This document shows positions 47,801 to 57,250 of a DNA stretch of 64,000 nucleotides, piece by piece; position 1 is the first letter of the stretch, and each line of letters starts with the position of its first letter. A program made the translations under genes and the position numbers. The notes beneath the pieces were generated by a model. That model ran no database searches. It had not been told where the DNA came from and worked only from the letters and a program-made list of their open reading frames with translations. The DNA is from Aplysia californica (taxonomy: Eukaryota; Mollusca; Gastropoda; Aplysiida; Aplysiidae). The stretch spans positions 297,507 to 361,506 of the forward strand of contig NW_004797534.1 in assembly GCF_000002075.1 (NCBI RefSeq), written 5' to 3'.

Positions 47801-50800
47801 TTGACACACTTTCAGAGGCTGCATGAATCAACTGACATTTATCTTATCTTGAATTAGTCACAACAAACTGACAAAACTGGTGGAATATAGACAACCTGTT
47901 CACTACTGAAAAAAAAGCTACCATATGACTATATTCGACAGCCAATTTCCATAACTGTAATAACATTATCTATTCTATTGTTTTTTTTACTCAAATGTCA
48001 TCAGTTTTGAAATGGAAGACACTTCAGGGCTATCTGATCATGATTGTAGCATTGATGTCATCAAAAAAAGAAGGTAATAACGGGCTTTTAACTTTGTCAT
48101 AAAAGACCATTTTCAATTTAAATCAATATTAGCTACTGACAACATAAAGCCCTCACTTCAATAGAAAAAGCATGCAAGAGAAGAAAACGGGCAAAAGCAA
48201 AAAAAAACAACTACTGATTGGATTGCATTAGGGAGCACAAGTCCCTTGGAAAGGAAAAAAAAATCATAATATGATTACTGTAAAATCATACCGAGGTGGA
48301 CAATCCCCACCTATACGCAAGATGAAAACTTAAGCCAGAACTAACTATATTATATGTTGCCTCTTAGTCTTAGAACTCCTTGAGACCAGCCTTATATCTG
48401 TTCAATACCTTTAAATATCATGATTCAAAATACTAATCCGTGTATGCTGAAATGATAATACATGTTTTCAAACTTCTGTAACAAATTTCACAAGCATGTT
48501 CCTTAAATTTGCAGAAATACACTCACTAGTACTGAAACAAACAACCCCCCCCCCCCAAAAAAAAAAATCAACAAAATACAGGAAGGATCTTATTTGTGGC
48601 GTCCTGGAAAGTGATATTCAGTAAAACATACTGAAGCAGTCAATCAGGGATGTGCATGCAACATTGAGCTTGCATAAGCGAGCATTTACAGACAGAGAAT
48701 GTGGAGTCAGAATAGTGAGAATAACTGAACTTCAAGTGAAGAAATCAAAATGTAAAACATCTCACTTCAAAGCAACTCTGTACTTTCTTCCCAGCTTTTC
48801 CAGCTCAGCCATTACACAGTCTGTTATGTAAGGAATACCTGAAAAACATTTTAAAAATACAATACAGTATATTTAAAGCAAATATCAGGTACTATCAAGG
48901 CACATGTTTTTCATACTAAATAGTTGTCTCTTCATTGCAAAGAGAAGTGACTGAACAGTCTGATGCCAACAAAAACAAGCTATTTAGACAAAAGTGCAGA
49001 ATGTAAAGGATTTAAAATGTTGCATTTACCTTACTGGGGCAAATATTTTAATAACATATAACCAGTTCTGTTAGTTTTGCTGTCATCAAGGCAGTTTTAT
49101 GAATTTCAAGGTCAGATCCGCAGTTTTCATTTAATTGATGACATGAACTCAAATTTATTTTAGACCCATTTGTTGCATTTCATGCTCTAATAAAATCAAT
49201 GGAGAAGAAACATTTTATCAAAAGCGTGCGAAAACCACATCAACTTGAAGGAATACAATCCAATGTGGATTCTACCATAAAACGAATATTAACTTAATTG
49301 AATATCATCATCACTCTTGAAACAAGAGTTGCTACGGTTTTTTCTGAAAATTGGTGAAGAATAGAAATCTTTGGTATTCTCCACATCTGACAAATGGATA
49401 CAACTACAACGTATTTTGATGCAAAACTGTTCATATGCATAAATACATACTTGTTACTTAAGTTTAAAGAATACCACAAAATAGTCAAGAAAGTGGAAAA
49501 ATGTAAGAACTAAAAAGACTCTGAAGGTACAAAAAAATACACATTTCAAGGGGTAAAATCTAATGTCTGCCATAATTGCCACAAGGACTGTGGACTATGG
49601 GGGAAAAGGGCAAAAGTGCTGAGCAGTGAATGATCTTAAAGGCTATTGCAAGCCTTGTAAAGTAGCATAATAAAAAATGCCTGTTTTCAACAGATCAATG
49701 TATAAAAATTAAATGTGATTAGCTCTTACATTTTGCATAGAGACAGTCCATCATGCTCGTGACCACATCCAGCTTATTCTTTATGGAAAAGTTGATGAAG
49801 TTTGTGTCCACAATAATATGAAATGGAGGTCCCAACTGAGTGTTGTAGGAGAAGTACATCGCAGATGAAGACTGTGGTCTGGGGGGAAACAAGGCAGTTA
49901 ACATAAAAACAAACCAACACACAACATTTTGTGACAACCGTGGCTATAACATAAAGAAAAACACTGCACATCAGACAACACTGACATTCTAGTAATTACA
50001 CATGAAAGCTTATACATTGAATCAGCTGATGAAAGAACACCACCCCCAGAACAGACCATAAAATCCTGTTCACCATACAGCCATCCAGTTCTTAAAGCTA
50101 TATCATGCTCCATGGCAGACACCACCTCGAAAGATTGTTTTCAATTCTCTCAACTTTCAACCCCCCCCCCCCCCTAAAAAATTACAAATTAGTTTTTAAA
50201 ATAACCAAGTACTGTGTAAAATTATCAGCTTCATTCAACGTGTATATGCCTTGGTCATTTTTTCAGTTCTGAGAAAATTGCAGAAAAAGAGAGCGCCCAA
50301 ATCAGCACCAAAACTTGGTCCCTTGTTATGTTTCAGTTAAAAACTAGGAAGTACATAATAGACGGAACTCAACTGTACCCCCCTAAATGTCTTTACACGA
50401 ATTACAGCTTTGTCTGGAAACCTCCAGAAATTGACGAGGGCGAAAATGGACTGACACTAACAAAATATAACCCCCACCTAACAAAAAAAAGCTGTTATCA
50501 TTTTTTGCTCCACTCAGAGAACAAAAGAAGAATGACTATTACATTGTCAGCTGTGTAGCAGATTTTTTCTACACTCAAACATTGAAGGAAAACAAAAAGC
50601 AGAAAAAAAGTAAACAAAACATGACACTTACAACTCTCTCACTGATATGTTCTCTGGGTTTGCCTTCCTCTTTCTCTTCTTGACCCGGTCTTTAGCTTTT
50701 CTGTGGAAGTGAAAGTGAATTGAAGCATGAAATTCTGTGATGCAAGCATAGTCAAATTGACATAAACATGCAGATAAGGTACTTTCAAAACTGACATTGA

Positions 50801-51176
50801 AGTTGACCAAACATCCAAACATGATTATAACATTTTGAGAGAAATTGGAACACAGCCATTGGCTTTATCATGAAACTCAAGTGAACAAAAAGCAAGCATC
50901 AAACCATTCTATGAAAATGATTTGACCATCTTCTTCCAAGTCCTTGTTTTAGCTTCTCTGTCACACAAACATTCAACAAATGATACTGGTCCATACTGAT
51001 TATTTTTTTAAGTACCTTTTTTTCTTCTCTTATCATATAATATAATTATCACTGACAGCATTACAATAATTGTATGAGTAACACAGTCAATGTTATTAGT
51101 CTACTCACAATCTTGAGTCCTTTAGGCTCAAAAGCCTCTTTACTTGTGCAAACTTTTTGGTGCGTTTATCTTTCCC
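44820..51176 (-). CDS. FCF1: FCF1/UTP24 rRNA-processing PIN nuclease, seven coding exons found
   Basis: Minus-strand coding exons are 51176-51109, 50700-50632, 49878-49730, 48838-48766, 47631-47544, 46611-46517 and 44868-44820 (stop TAA 44822-44820). All are GT-AG with matching phases. With one initial Met codon they give 197 aa, against 198 in human FCF1. The first exon here starts at Gly2, so the ATG lies in a separate upstream exon. The N-terminal basic region ([13 protein letters not shown]-like) is followed by the PIN domain: [20 protein letters not shown] with Asp71, [23 protein letters not shown] with Asp141, [19 protein letters not shown], and the C-terminus [13 protein letters not shown]. 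Asp71 and Asp141 correspond to residues needed for 18S pre-rRNA cleavage in yeast Utp24. The protein acts in the nucleolar small-subunit processome. The reading is intact. Confidence 0.95.
44869..46516. other. Last FCF1 intron
   Basis: AT-rich intron. It holds one opposite-strand frame (46286-46441), reported separately. No transposon ends recognised. Confidence 0.5.
46286..46441 (+). CDS. Candidate short coding segment on the opposite strand inside FCF1
   Basis: A strong acceptor-like CCCATTGTGCATGCAG is followed by an open frame [41 protein letters not shown]. It is acidic at the start and looks protein-like rather than low-complexity. I do not recognise a family and no partner exon was found. 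It may be a relic of a transposase N-terminus or an unrelated chance frame. Confidence 0.25.
   Translation: MEDNYEENFDQAFLDELLDTSMRVFEKPVVPIEKKYYRAVSAGEWHCLTCL
47023..47250 (+). repeat. Dispersed repeat with telomere-like tract, copy 2 (26-C run)
   Basis: TAGACCTGCATGTGAGCCTC, a run of 26 C at 47082-47107, GAGACCACCCCAACAATC, then AACCCTAACCTTAACTC and CCTACCCCTACC. It aligns with copy 1 at 33844. Confidence 0.75.
47380..47462. mobile_element. pogo-like element, right-end fragment
   Basis: The words GAGGACCACCTG, AAAGACCACTTTTC and GGTAACCATCTAG precede the terminal ..AGATTTGACTG and TA. This layout is typical of the end of pogo/Tigger-type MITEs. The left part was not found. Confidence 0.5.
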
Positions 51177-51705
51177 CTGAAAAAAAGAAGCAAAAAACAA
51201 TCTTAATTAATAACTAGCCAGACAGCACAGAGTCATTGAAGAAAGTTCAAATCAAGCTCAAAGTAATTCTTTGACGGGCAGCATGATATGTCACGCTTTT
51301 TTATGTCCCAAGCCTAACTGTATCCTGAGACTTGTACCATTATTATATCCACACTGGCAACAAAACTTGGTGAGTCAAAATTAAGTTGGGTTGCAGTTAG
51401 AGTTAATTTAAGGTCGAAGACTAAAGTCAAGAGACACTTGAACAGCTGGAATTTAATCCACAATAAATGTTATTTATAGGTACAGCATCTTGGACAAGAC
51501 ACACGATGACAATGGTCTGAATTTTTGTAGTTAGGATGCGTGCCAGGAAAAGCAAGTGGTCCTCTGGCTGGCCAGCAATAAAAAAGGCCCCCAAGACAGA
51601 ATTTACATTCACTGATGCTATCTATAACAGACAACAGTTTTATCAGATTTTTCAATTATTATTATTCAATCCAACTATCTCATTACATTTTTCTAAAGGG
51701 AAATA

Positions 51706-52215
51706 GGGGCGTTCTCGTGGCCTTGAGGTTAAGGTGTTCACCTCTCATTTAAAGGTCCCAGGTTCGAATCCGCATAGGGACAGAAACATTTTCTTTCTAA
51801 AATTGTCTCCTTTTGCGCTCTCTAGCAATGTTCTGTCGCCTGCTTTCGTCTCCATTTTCTGTCCCCACCCCCTCACTTTTGCCCCCTCCTCTGGGCTCCT
51901 GACTCTTTCAGCAGCCTTTCTACTGTTACTTCTTGGCTCCTTCCCACTGTTGTCTTTCAGCCGCACCCCTGATCTTCTGGTAGGAAAGATCTACACCTAG
52001 CCTTCTCGGACAAGGGCGAAAAATCTTAGAGGTTCCTTGTGCAAGTTGCCCACGTTAAAGATCCCTTGATGGTCTAAAAACGATAAGAGTAGGCTTCGGC
52101 CGCCACCCGGGCAAAATTCAAAATTTCATACCAGCTGAAAATGTTTAATGTGTCCCGCACACTCATATGACCTTATGCAGTTACAAGTGCCGTAAAACAC
52201 TAATCAAAAAAAATT
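51706..52215 (+). mobile_element. SINE-A, tRNA-derived, near full-length copy
   Basis: The head GTTCTCGTGGCCTTGAGGTTAAGG has an A-box-like part, and GGTTCGAATCC is the B box near 51761. The body (CTCTAGCAATGTTCTGTCGC), the domain TTAAAGATCCCTTGATGG and the tail CTTATGCAGTTACAAGTGCCG follow the copy at 9342. It lies in the long first FCF1 intron. Confidence 0.85.
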
Positions 52216-52249
52216 TTTTTTTTAATAATATAGGAACATTATAATTTGT

Positions 52250-52415
52250 CCTACACAACAACCATGCACTGTCGAGGACTAAAATGGTCATCTTTGACAG
52301 GTTACCTCTTAGGCTAGACTGCATTTATAGAAAATTATGCAAGGAAGTATGTGAGAAGTAGTGGTTTGTACAGGTGATTGTCTTCCACAGGTGGTTGTAA
52401 CAGAAGGTTTGACTG
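52250..52415. mobile_element. pogo-like element fragment
   Basis: GTACAGGTGATTGTCTTCC and AGGTGGTTGTAACAG lead to the terminal AAGGTTTGACTG and TA. The left end is not clear. Confidence 0.45.
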
Positions 52416-52527
52416 TAGACGAGTACAGTAGTCTACACTGCATTTGTTTTGTTTTTTCCTAATTGAAGAAATTGTTTTAATAATAATTATGGTGAATTTC
52501 TACTTTCACTCCCACACACAGATGCAC

Positions 52528-53199
52528 ACGAGCGGATAGCTAGAGAACGACAACTAAACACCACTGGCCGATATTTATAGTAACAGCCATCTTGTGTGAC
52601 ATCATTGGGGGGATGCCCACTTTGTCAGTCATGGTGGCAACATGACCTGCCGACTCGGATTATTTTCTTTGCAACTTGCAGAACTGTTCGGTTCGGTTGT
52701 CTGTGATTGTGTGCAGTGCCCTTCTTCCGCCCAGATTGGTTCTGAAGCTGTACACTACGTAAACTGAGAAGAAGAAGAAGAGTAAGAGTAGGCCTCGATC
52801 TACATACGAAAGCAAGTTCAAATAAAGTTCAACGACGCAGTGCAAATTATCGACCGTTTCAATCCGGATTGTTTCTTTTGAAATTTTGTACGCAATTTAA
52901 TTCAGCACTTACAAGAGATTGGACTCGACAGGATGCTGAGCTGTTAATCGAGTGGATCTAATTCAAGACTGCAAGGTTTGCAAATGGATACTGTGAGGTG
53001 CAAAAGCAGTATACATAGTAAGGGGAACCACTAGTAAAGACTCAAAGAGGGAAGCTATTGGAATATACCAGACAACATTCTTTTAGAATCACGATCAGAT
53101 GACGCGGCGGGCATCCCCCTTGCGAGGTCAAACAAGATGGCGGTTACTATAAATATCGGTCAATGGTGTTTAGTTGTCGTTCTCTAGCTATCCGCTTGT
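52528..53199. mobile_element. MULE-type MITE, family N1, copy 1 (672 bp)
   Basis: Inverted ends of about 70-75 bases begin ACGAGCGGATAGCTAGAGAAC and include GGCCGATATTTATAGTAACA and GCCATCTTGT. Flanking nonamers CAGATGCAC and CAGTTGCCA agree at six of nine bases. Long inverted repeats with 9-bp target duplications are the Mutator-like pattern. No transposase is encoded. Confidence 0.7.
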
Positions 53200-53317
53200 C
53201 AGTTGCCAAGCACTGCTTTGACTTTAATACAAGTATCAAACAAGTTTGCTGCAGATCCCACCATTGATGTGTTCACTAAAACTATTGCAAAAATCAATTT
53301 TTTGAATAATTAAAAAC

Positions 53318-53753
53318 ACATGAAGCTACAGCAAGCACCTAGCACACCTCTGTGATTGGCCCAAATGTATATCTAGATGATCTCTTTCCGCCATCTATTT
53401 TTGTGGTCTTCCGGTGTTTCCCCCAAGACTCTTGGGTTTCCCTCGCCAGTTGACTAGATTTTGCCGTGTTTGTTAAACAATCTCAGCAATTCTTGTTCCA
53501 TAAATTTACCATCTTCTAAAAGTTGCACACACACACAATCGCAGGCACACATTGCCCAATCAGTCGGCGATGAAACCTAGATCTAGCGACGTAGCCCATC
53601 GTGCGCTACTCGGCAAAGCGGGTCCGGCACGGTGAGATCTAGTCAACTAGCAAGGGAAGCCCGGGAAGACGACAAAGATAGTAGATGGCGGATACATCAT
53701 CTATATTTGGGCCAATGACAGAGGTGTGCTAGGTGCTTGCAGTAGCTTCATTT
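53318..53753. mobile_element. MULE-type MITE, family N2, copy 1 (436 bp)
   Basis: Inverted ends of about 140 bases begin ACATGAAGCTAC and include GCACCTAGCACACCTCTGT, ATTGGCCCAAAT and CCCTCGCCAGTTGACTAG. Perfect nonamer ATTAAAAAC flanks at 53309-53317 and 53754-53762. Confidence 0.85.
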
Positions 53754-53869
53754 ATTAAAAACCTAGAATCTAGAACATCTTGATAGGCCTAGATCTAGAT
53801 CTAGCTCTAGATGTTGGTCTAATTGCAAAACATCAAACCCCCAGATTTTTATTTAAACCAAAACTTTAA

Positions 53870-53894
53870 CCCCCCCCCCCCCCCCCCCCCCCCC
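53870..53894 (+). repeat. Poly-C homopolymer (25 C)
   Basis: Uninterrupted C run beside a decayed copy of the palindrome-bearing repeat at 53930. Confidence 0.9.
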
Positions 53895-53929
53895 AGCTTG
53901 AGAACCCATGACGTCCCAAGATAGAAGAA

Positions 53930-54010
53930 ACGAAATGACTATTCAGACTCCAGTCCAAATAGACAAAAATTATATTCAGACTCTGAATTGAGTCCACATG
54001 ACGTCCGTTC
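53930..54010 (+). repeat. Decayed copy of the CGAAGTGACTATT palindrome repeat
   Basis: AACGAAATGACTATTCAGAC, a degraded palindrome, a second half-palindrome and CATGACGTC align with 59262-59340 (AACGAAGTGACTATTCGGAC.., CATGACATC). Confidence 0.6.
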
Positions 54011-54520
54011 CGACTTCCGACCCTTGTTCCTAAATATTTCCAGCATTTACTAACATTTTTTCGATATAATGATAACAGTCGAGACGTGAGCTTTAATAAC
54101 CAGTTACTAGATCTATCTAAACTGGCCCTCCCTGCCTCATTAGTATGAACAAGACGATTAAGTTGAGCCGACCTTGCCCGGGGCAAAGTTAATTATGTCG
54201 ACCAATGAGATTGCGCGTAGATATAACGCGCTCTCGGCTTGCGGGGGGAAGAGGTGTTGGGAACAGGCCACAGCTATCGGTTTTGTGCGATATGATTTTA
54301 AAAAACATAATTACAGAAAAACTATAACACAAAACAAAATGAAATTAAAAATGTGGAAAGACAAATGGTGGTGGAAGTCATGATGATGCTGTACTGTAGT
54401 GGTGATGGAAAGACTCTGAGCTGTCGGTTACCGTGTACTTAGACACTGCCATTGGGCAATGAGAGTGCAATCTTTTGACTGACTTTTAACACAAGTAATT
54501 ACAGTCCTAGAAGGAAATTC

Positions 54521-54614
54521 TAGGGTAGGGGTAAGAGTAGGGTTAGGGTTAGGTCTAGGGCTAGGCCTCTACTTTATTGTGTTTGATGGGGTGGTCGCTC
54601 ATTACGGAAGTCCT
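54521..54614 (-). repeat. Dispersed repeat with telomere-like tract, copy 3 (inverted)
   Basis: TAGGGTAGGGGTAAGAG, AGGGTTAGGGTTAGGTC and GGGGTGGTCGCTCATTACGG are the reverse complement of the 33950-34010 part of copy 1. Confidence 0.75.
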
Positions 54615-54815
54615 TCCGTCTAGAGATTCTAATTCTAGATTTTAAAATTTAGTTTAATTTAGACTTTAAATTTAGATTTCTAGATTCTAGATCTAGATAT
54701 AGATATATAATCTAGATCTAGATGTAGTTAAGACTCTTAACTTGACTTAACTCGGACATACAACAATCAACAAAGATTTAAAAATGAATCTGAAGTAAAT
54801 CTAGAAGGAAGAGGC

Positions 54816-56919
54816 TAGCCGTACTTAATGACGGCTAGACTGGCAGTCTAGCCGTACTTAAGTACGGCTAGACTGGTTGGCTAGCCGTACTTAAGTACGG
54901 CTAGACTTGCAGTCTAGCCGTACTTATTCTAAATATGATGGCCAGACTGACCATTTAAAAAAACGAAGTGACTATTTCTCCGAACGTTCGGAGAAATAGT
55001 GCCGATCTATATTTCTCCGAACGGTTTCCGGCTTCCGCTCTGGTCGTGATTGTTTGCCTATTTGCGAGAGCTCGGCGCCAACTTTCATTCCGTCATTCTG
55101 CGAGGTCTGGGAAGGAGCAAATCAAAGGTGGTATCTCTTCTCAGCTTCTCCTCCGGCCGTGTGCCCACTGGTTTAGCGAGGCGGGTACTGCCTGAGGCAC
55201 CCGAGAGACGGAGAAATCTGACCCTCTTTTCTATTGAGTGGACGGTTATCGTCCATAAAAAAAAAAAACGGAGCAAATTTTTGGGTTCAGATCTATTTCA
55301 ATTTTCAAGAGCTAGATAGATCTAGTCTAGAGATTTTTAGATGAGTGTAAAAACGTGAAAAAGAAAGGTTTCACAACAGAATGAAATCAAAACTAGAACA
55401 GCCCAGAAACAACCACAACAATTAACAAATAAGGGCGTGTGTCCACCTGTCCGAAGAAGATTGACTGTTTTAACCCTAAATGTGCGTAATTTGTTTTAAA
55501 AAGTACAGGATATTGCATGGAAATTATGGAACCACACACAGGGGGCCTGCCAGTGTCAGTACATGTAATTGGTTTTGGTGGAACGCTCTAACATAGCACA
55601 TTTAAATCTATACAGGTATATATATTTAGAATCTAATGAAGGTAGGAACATCAAATTAAATGACGTTACACAATACCTTTTGTAGGAACATCAAATTAAA
55701 TGACGTTACACTATACAACCCCTTTTCCCCAACAAAAAAAAATTAATAGAAAAACAACACATCAGAACAATAACAAGAAAAAAAAATACACACCAACAAA
55801 ATATAACACCACAAAGAGGGAAAAATGAACGAAAAATAAGAGAGGAACAGCAATACAAATCGTATGTAACTGTAACGTATTCGACAAATCAACGTGGTGA
55901 CAACAAGTGAGAAAGAGACGAAGTGAAGCTAAGTGAACTTTCTTTCAAAAGTAAAGAGTTTCATTTTCTTTTCTTTTTTTTGGACTTTTTCGGGGACCAA
56001 AAAATCGAGCCACGATTGATTGGTCGCGGCCTCGACAAACGCAGATGCTAGCTCTATGTGTCGTTATCAATAACCCTCCATAGATCTAGATCTAGACAGC
56101 TCACGAGTGAACGCAACACATTAAGTTTAAGAGCAGCACCCTTCATAGGCCACACGTCATATCTGTAGCGAAAAACTGTTTGGAACTGTAGCATTTCTTT
56201 ATATAAATACGGACATTTTTTGGACCGATTGAACCATATTGTATACGAACAATCTTTGGTAGGCCTATAATATAATTATAGATCTATATTTTATTTTTAT
56301 TATCCGAAATATGCGGGAAAGGGTGTGATTTCAGAGTGTTCGGAGAAATAGTGCCCAGCTTTATTTTCCCGAACGTTCGGAGAAACAGTGCCGGCCTTTA
56401 AAAAAATAGGCCTACTGAATTGTAAACATAAATTTTTTGTGTGCAGTACCTAAAGTCTAAAGTATTTGTATTTGAGACGAAACCAGGTGCCTTAATGACA
56501 GTGCATGTATTTTAAACCTCCTGTTTTCTAATGTTAATTGGGCCTAAGATAAGTACGGCTAGACTGGCAGTCTAGCCGTACTTAAGTACGGGTAGACAGC
56601 CAGGCTAGCCGTACTTAAGGACGGGTAGACAGCCAGGCTAGCCGTACTTAATATTGATGGCGATGGCTGAATTGTAAATGAAATTTTTAGTTTGCTATGC
56701 CTAAATTATTTGTATTTCAGACAAAACCAAAAGGTGCCTTACTGGCTTGCATGTATTTGAACCTGAATAATTGCTAGATATAGATCTAATGAGACCTGTG
56801 TACTTAACAGGCTTGCGATAGGGCCAAACCTAGATCTAAGTACGGCTAAGTCTAAGTCTAGCCGTACTTAAGTACGGCTAGACTCTCAGTCTAGCCGTAC
56901 TTAAGTACGGCTAGCCACT
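54816..56919. repeat. Tandem array of palindrome-bearing monomers (about 280-290 bp), interrupted by a MULE
   Basis: Clusters of CTAGCCGTACTT followed by its reverse complement lie at 54816-54926, 56549-56651 and 56836-56919, about ten half-sites in all. The longest perfect palindrome is 30 bases (54845-54874). Between clusters is a body with GATGG, CTGAATTGTAAA, CCTAAA, TATTTGTATTT, AAACCA, GGTGCCTTA and GCATGTATTT. Removing the inserted element at 54964-56396 restores an even spacing. Confidence 0.75.
54964..56396. mobile_element. MULE-type element, family N4 (1.43 kb), with palindromes in its ends
   Basis: The left end CGAAGTGACTATTTCTCC and the right end (reverse) GGCCGGCACTGTTTCTCC lead into inverted arms, each holding CCGAACGTTCGG and a further TTTCTCCGAAC. 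At the left, ACTATTTCTCCGAAC is followed by its exact reverse complement (54971-55000). Flanks are TTTAAAAAAA on both sides (54954-54963 and 56397-56406), a 9-10 bp target duplication. No transposase frame was recognised inside. Confidence 0.75.
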
Positions 56920-56921
56920 TC

Positions 56922-57003
56922 TAATCTAGAATCTAGATCTAGAAAATCTAGACCTAGATCTAGATCTAGATCTAGACTAGATTCTAGATCTAGATCTAGG
57001 CCT
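56922..57003. repeat. TCTAGA-rich tract
   Basis: Nearly continuous (TCTAGA)n with point variants. Similar blocks lie near 19725, 21118, 34500, 53798, 54695, 58398, 58866, 59941 and 60007-60075. Confidence 0.85.
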
Positions 57004-57026
57004 ACACTTTGATTTGTTTGACTTAC

Positions 57027-57029
57027 CAT
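57027..57029 (-). CDS. FCF1: Candidate FCF1 first coding exon (initiator ATG only)
   Basis: On the minus strand CCGTGAAGATG is followed by GTAAGT, an ideal donor directly after an ATG. FCF1 exon 2 starts in phase 0 at Gly2, so an exon ending in ATG is exactly what is missing. It would make a 5.85 kb first intron full of MITEs. Other CAT sites between 51177 and 57027 that I examined lack a good donor. Location is inference. Confidence 0.5.
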
Positions 57030-57035
57030 CTTCAC

Positions 57036-57250
57036 GGCATAAACAACCACCAGTCAGTGGACCAGTCACTAATCTCGACACTCCAGAGTCCACAACTGCA
57101 TAAACAACCACCAGTCACTAATCTCGACACTCCAGAGTCCACAACGGCATAAACAACCACCAGTCACTAGAAATCTAGATCTAGTCTAGATATTTAGATC
57201 TCTAGAGCTAGTCTCGACACTCCACGGTCCACAAACAAACACACTCCACT
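57036..57250. repeat. Short tandem repeat, three units of about 50-65 bp
   Basis: Units contain GGCATAAACAACCACCAGTC then CTAATCTCGACACTCCAGAG and TCCACAA. The third unit is interrupted by a TCTAGA-rich insert. The repeat lies immediately upstream of the candidate FCF1 ATG and would be in its 5' UTR or promoter. Confidence 0.8.

Larger units (their letters stand above)
46612..51108. other. FCF1 inner introns
   Basis: Introns 46612-47543, 47632-48765, 48839-49729, 49879-50631 and 50701-51108. They are AT-rich. Apart from the telomere-like repeat and pogo-like remnant in the first of these and poly-C runs near 48545 and 50161, nothing was recognised. Confidence 0.6.

Noticed and set aside
54816-56919. 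CRISPR-like array of repeats
   Set aside because: Eukaryotic context. Palindromes lie back to back without unique spacers of even length and sit in longer tandem monomers.
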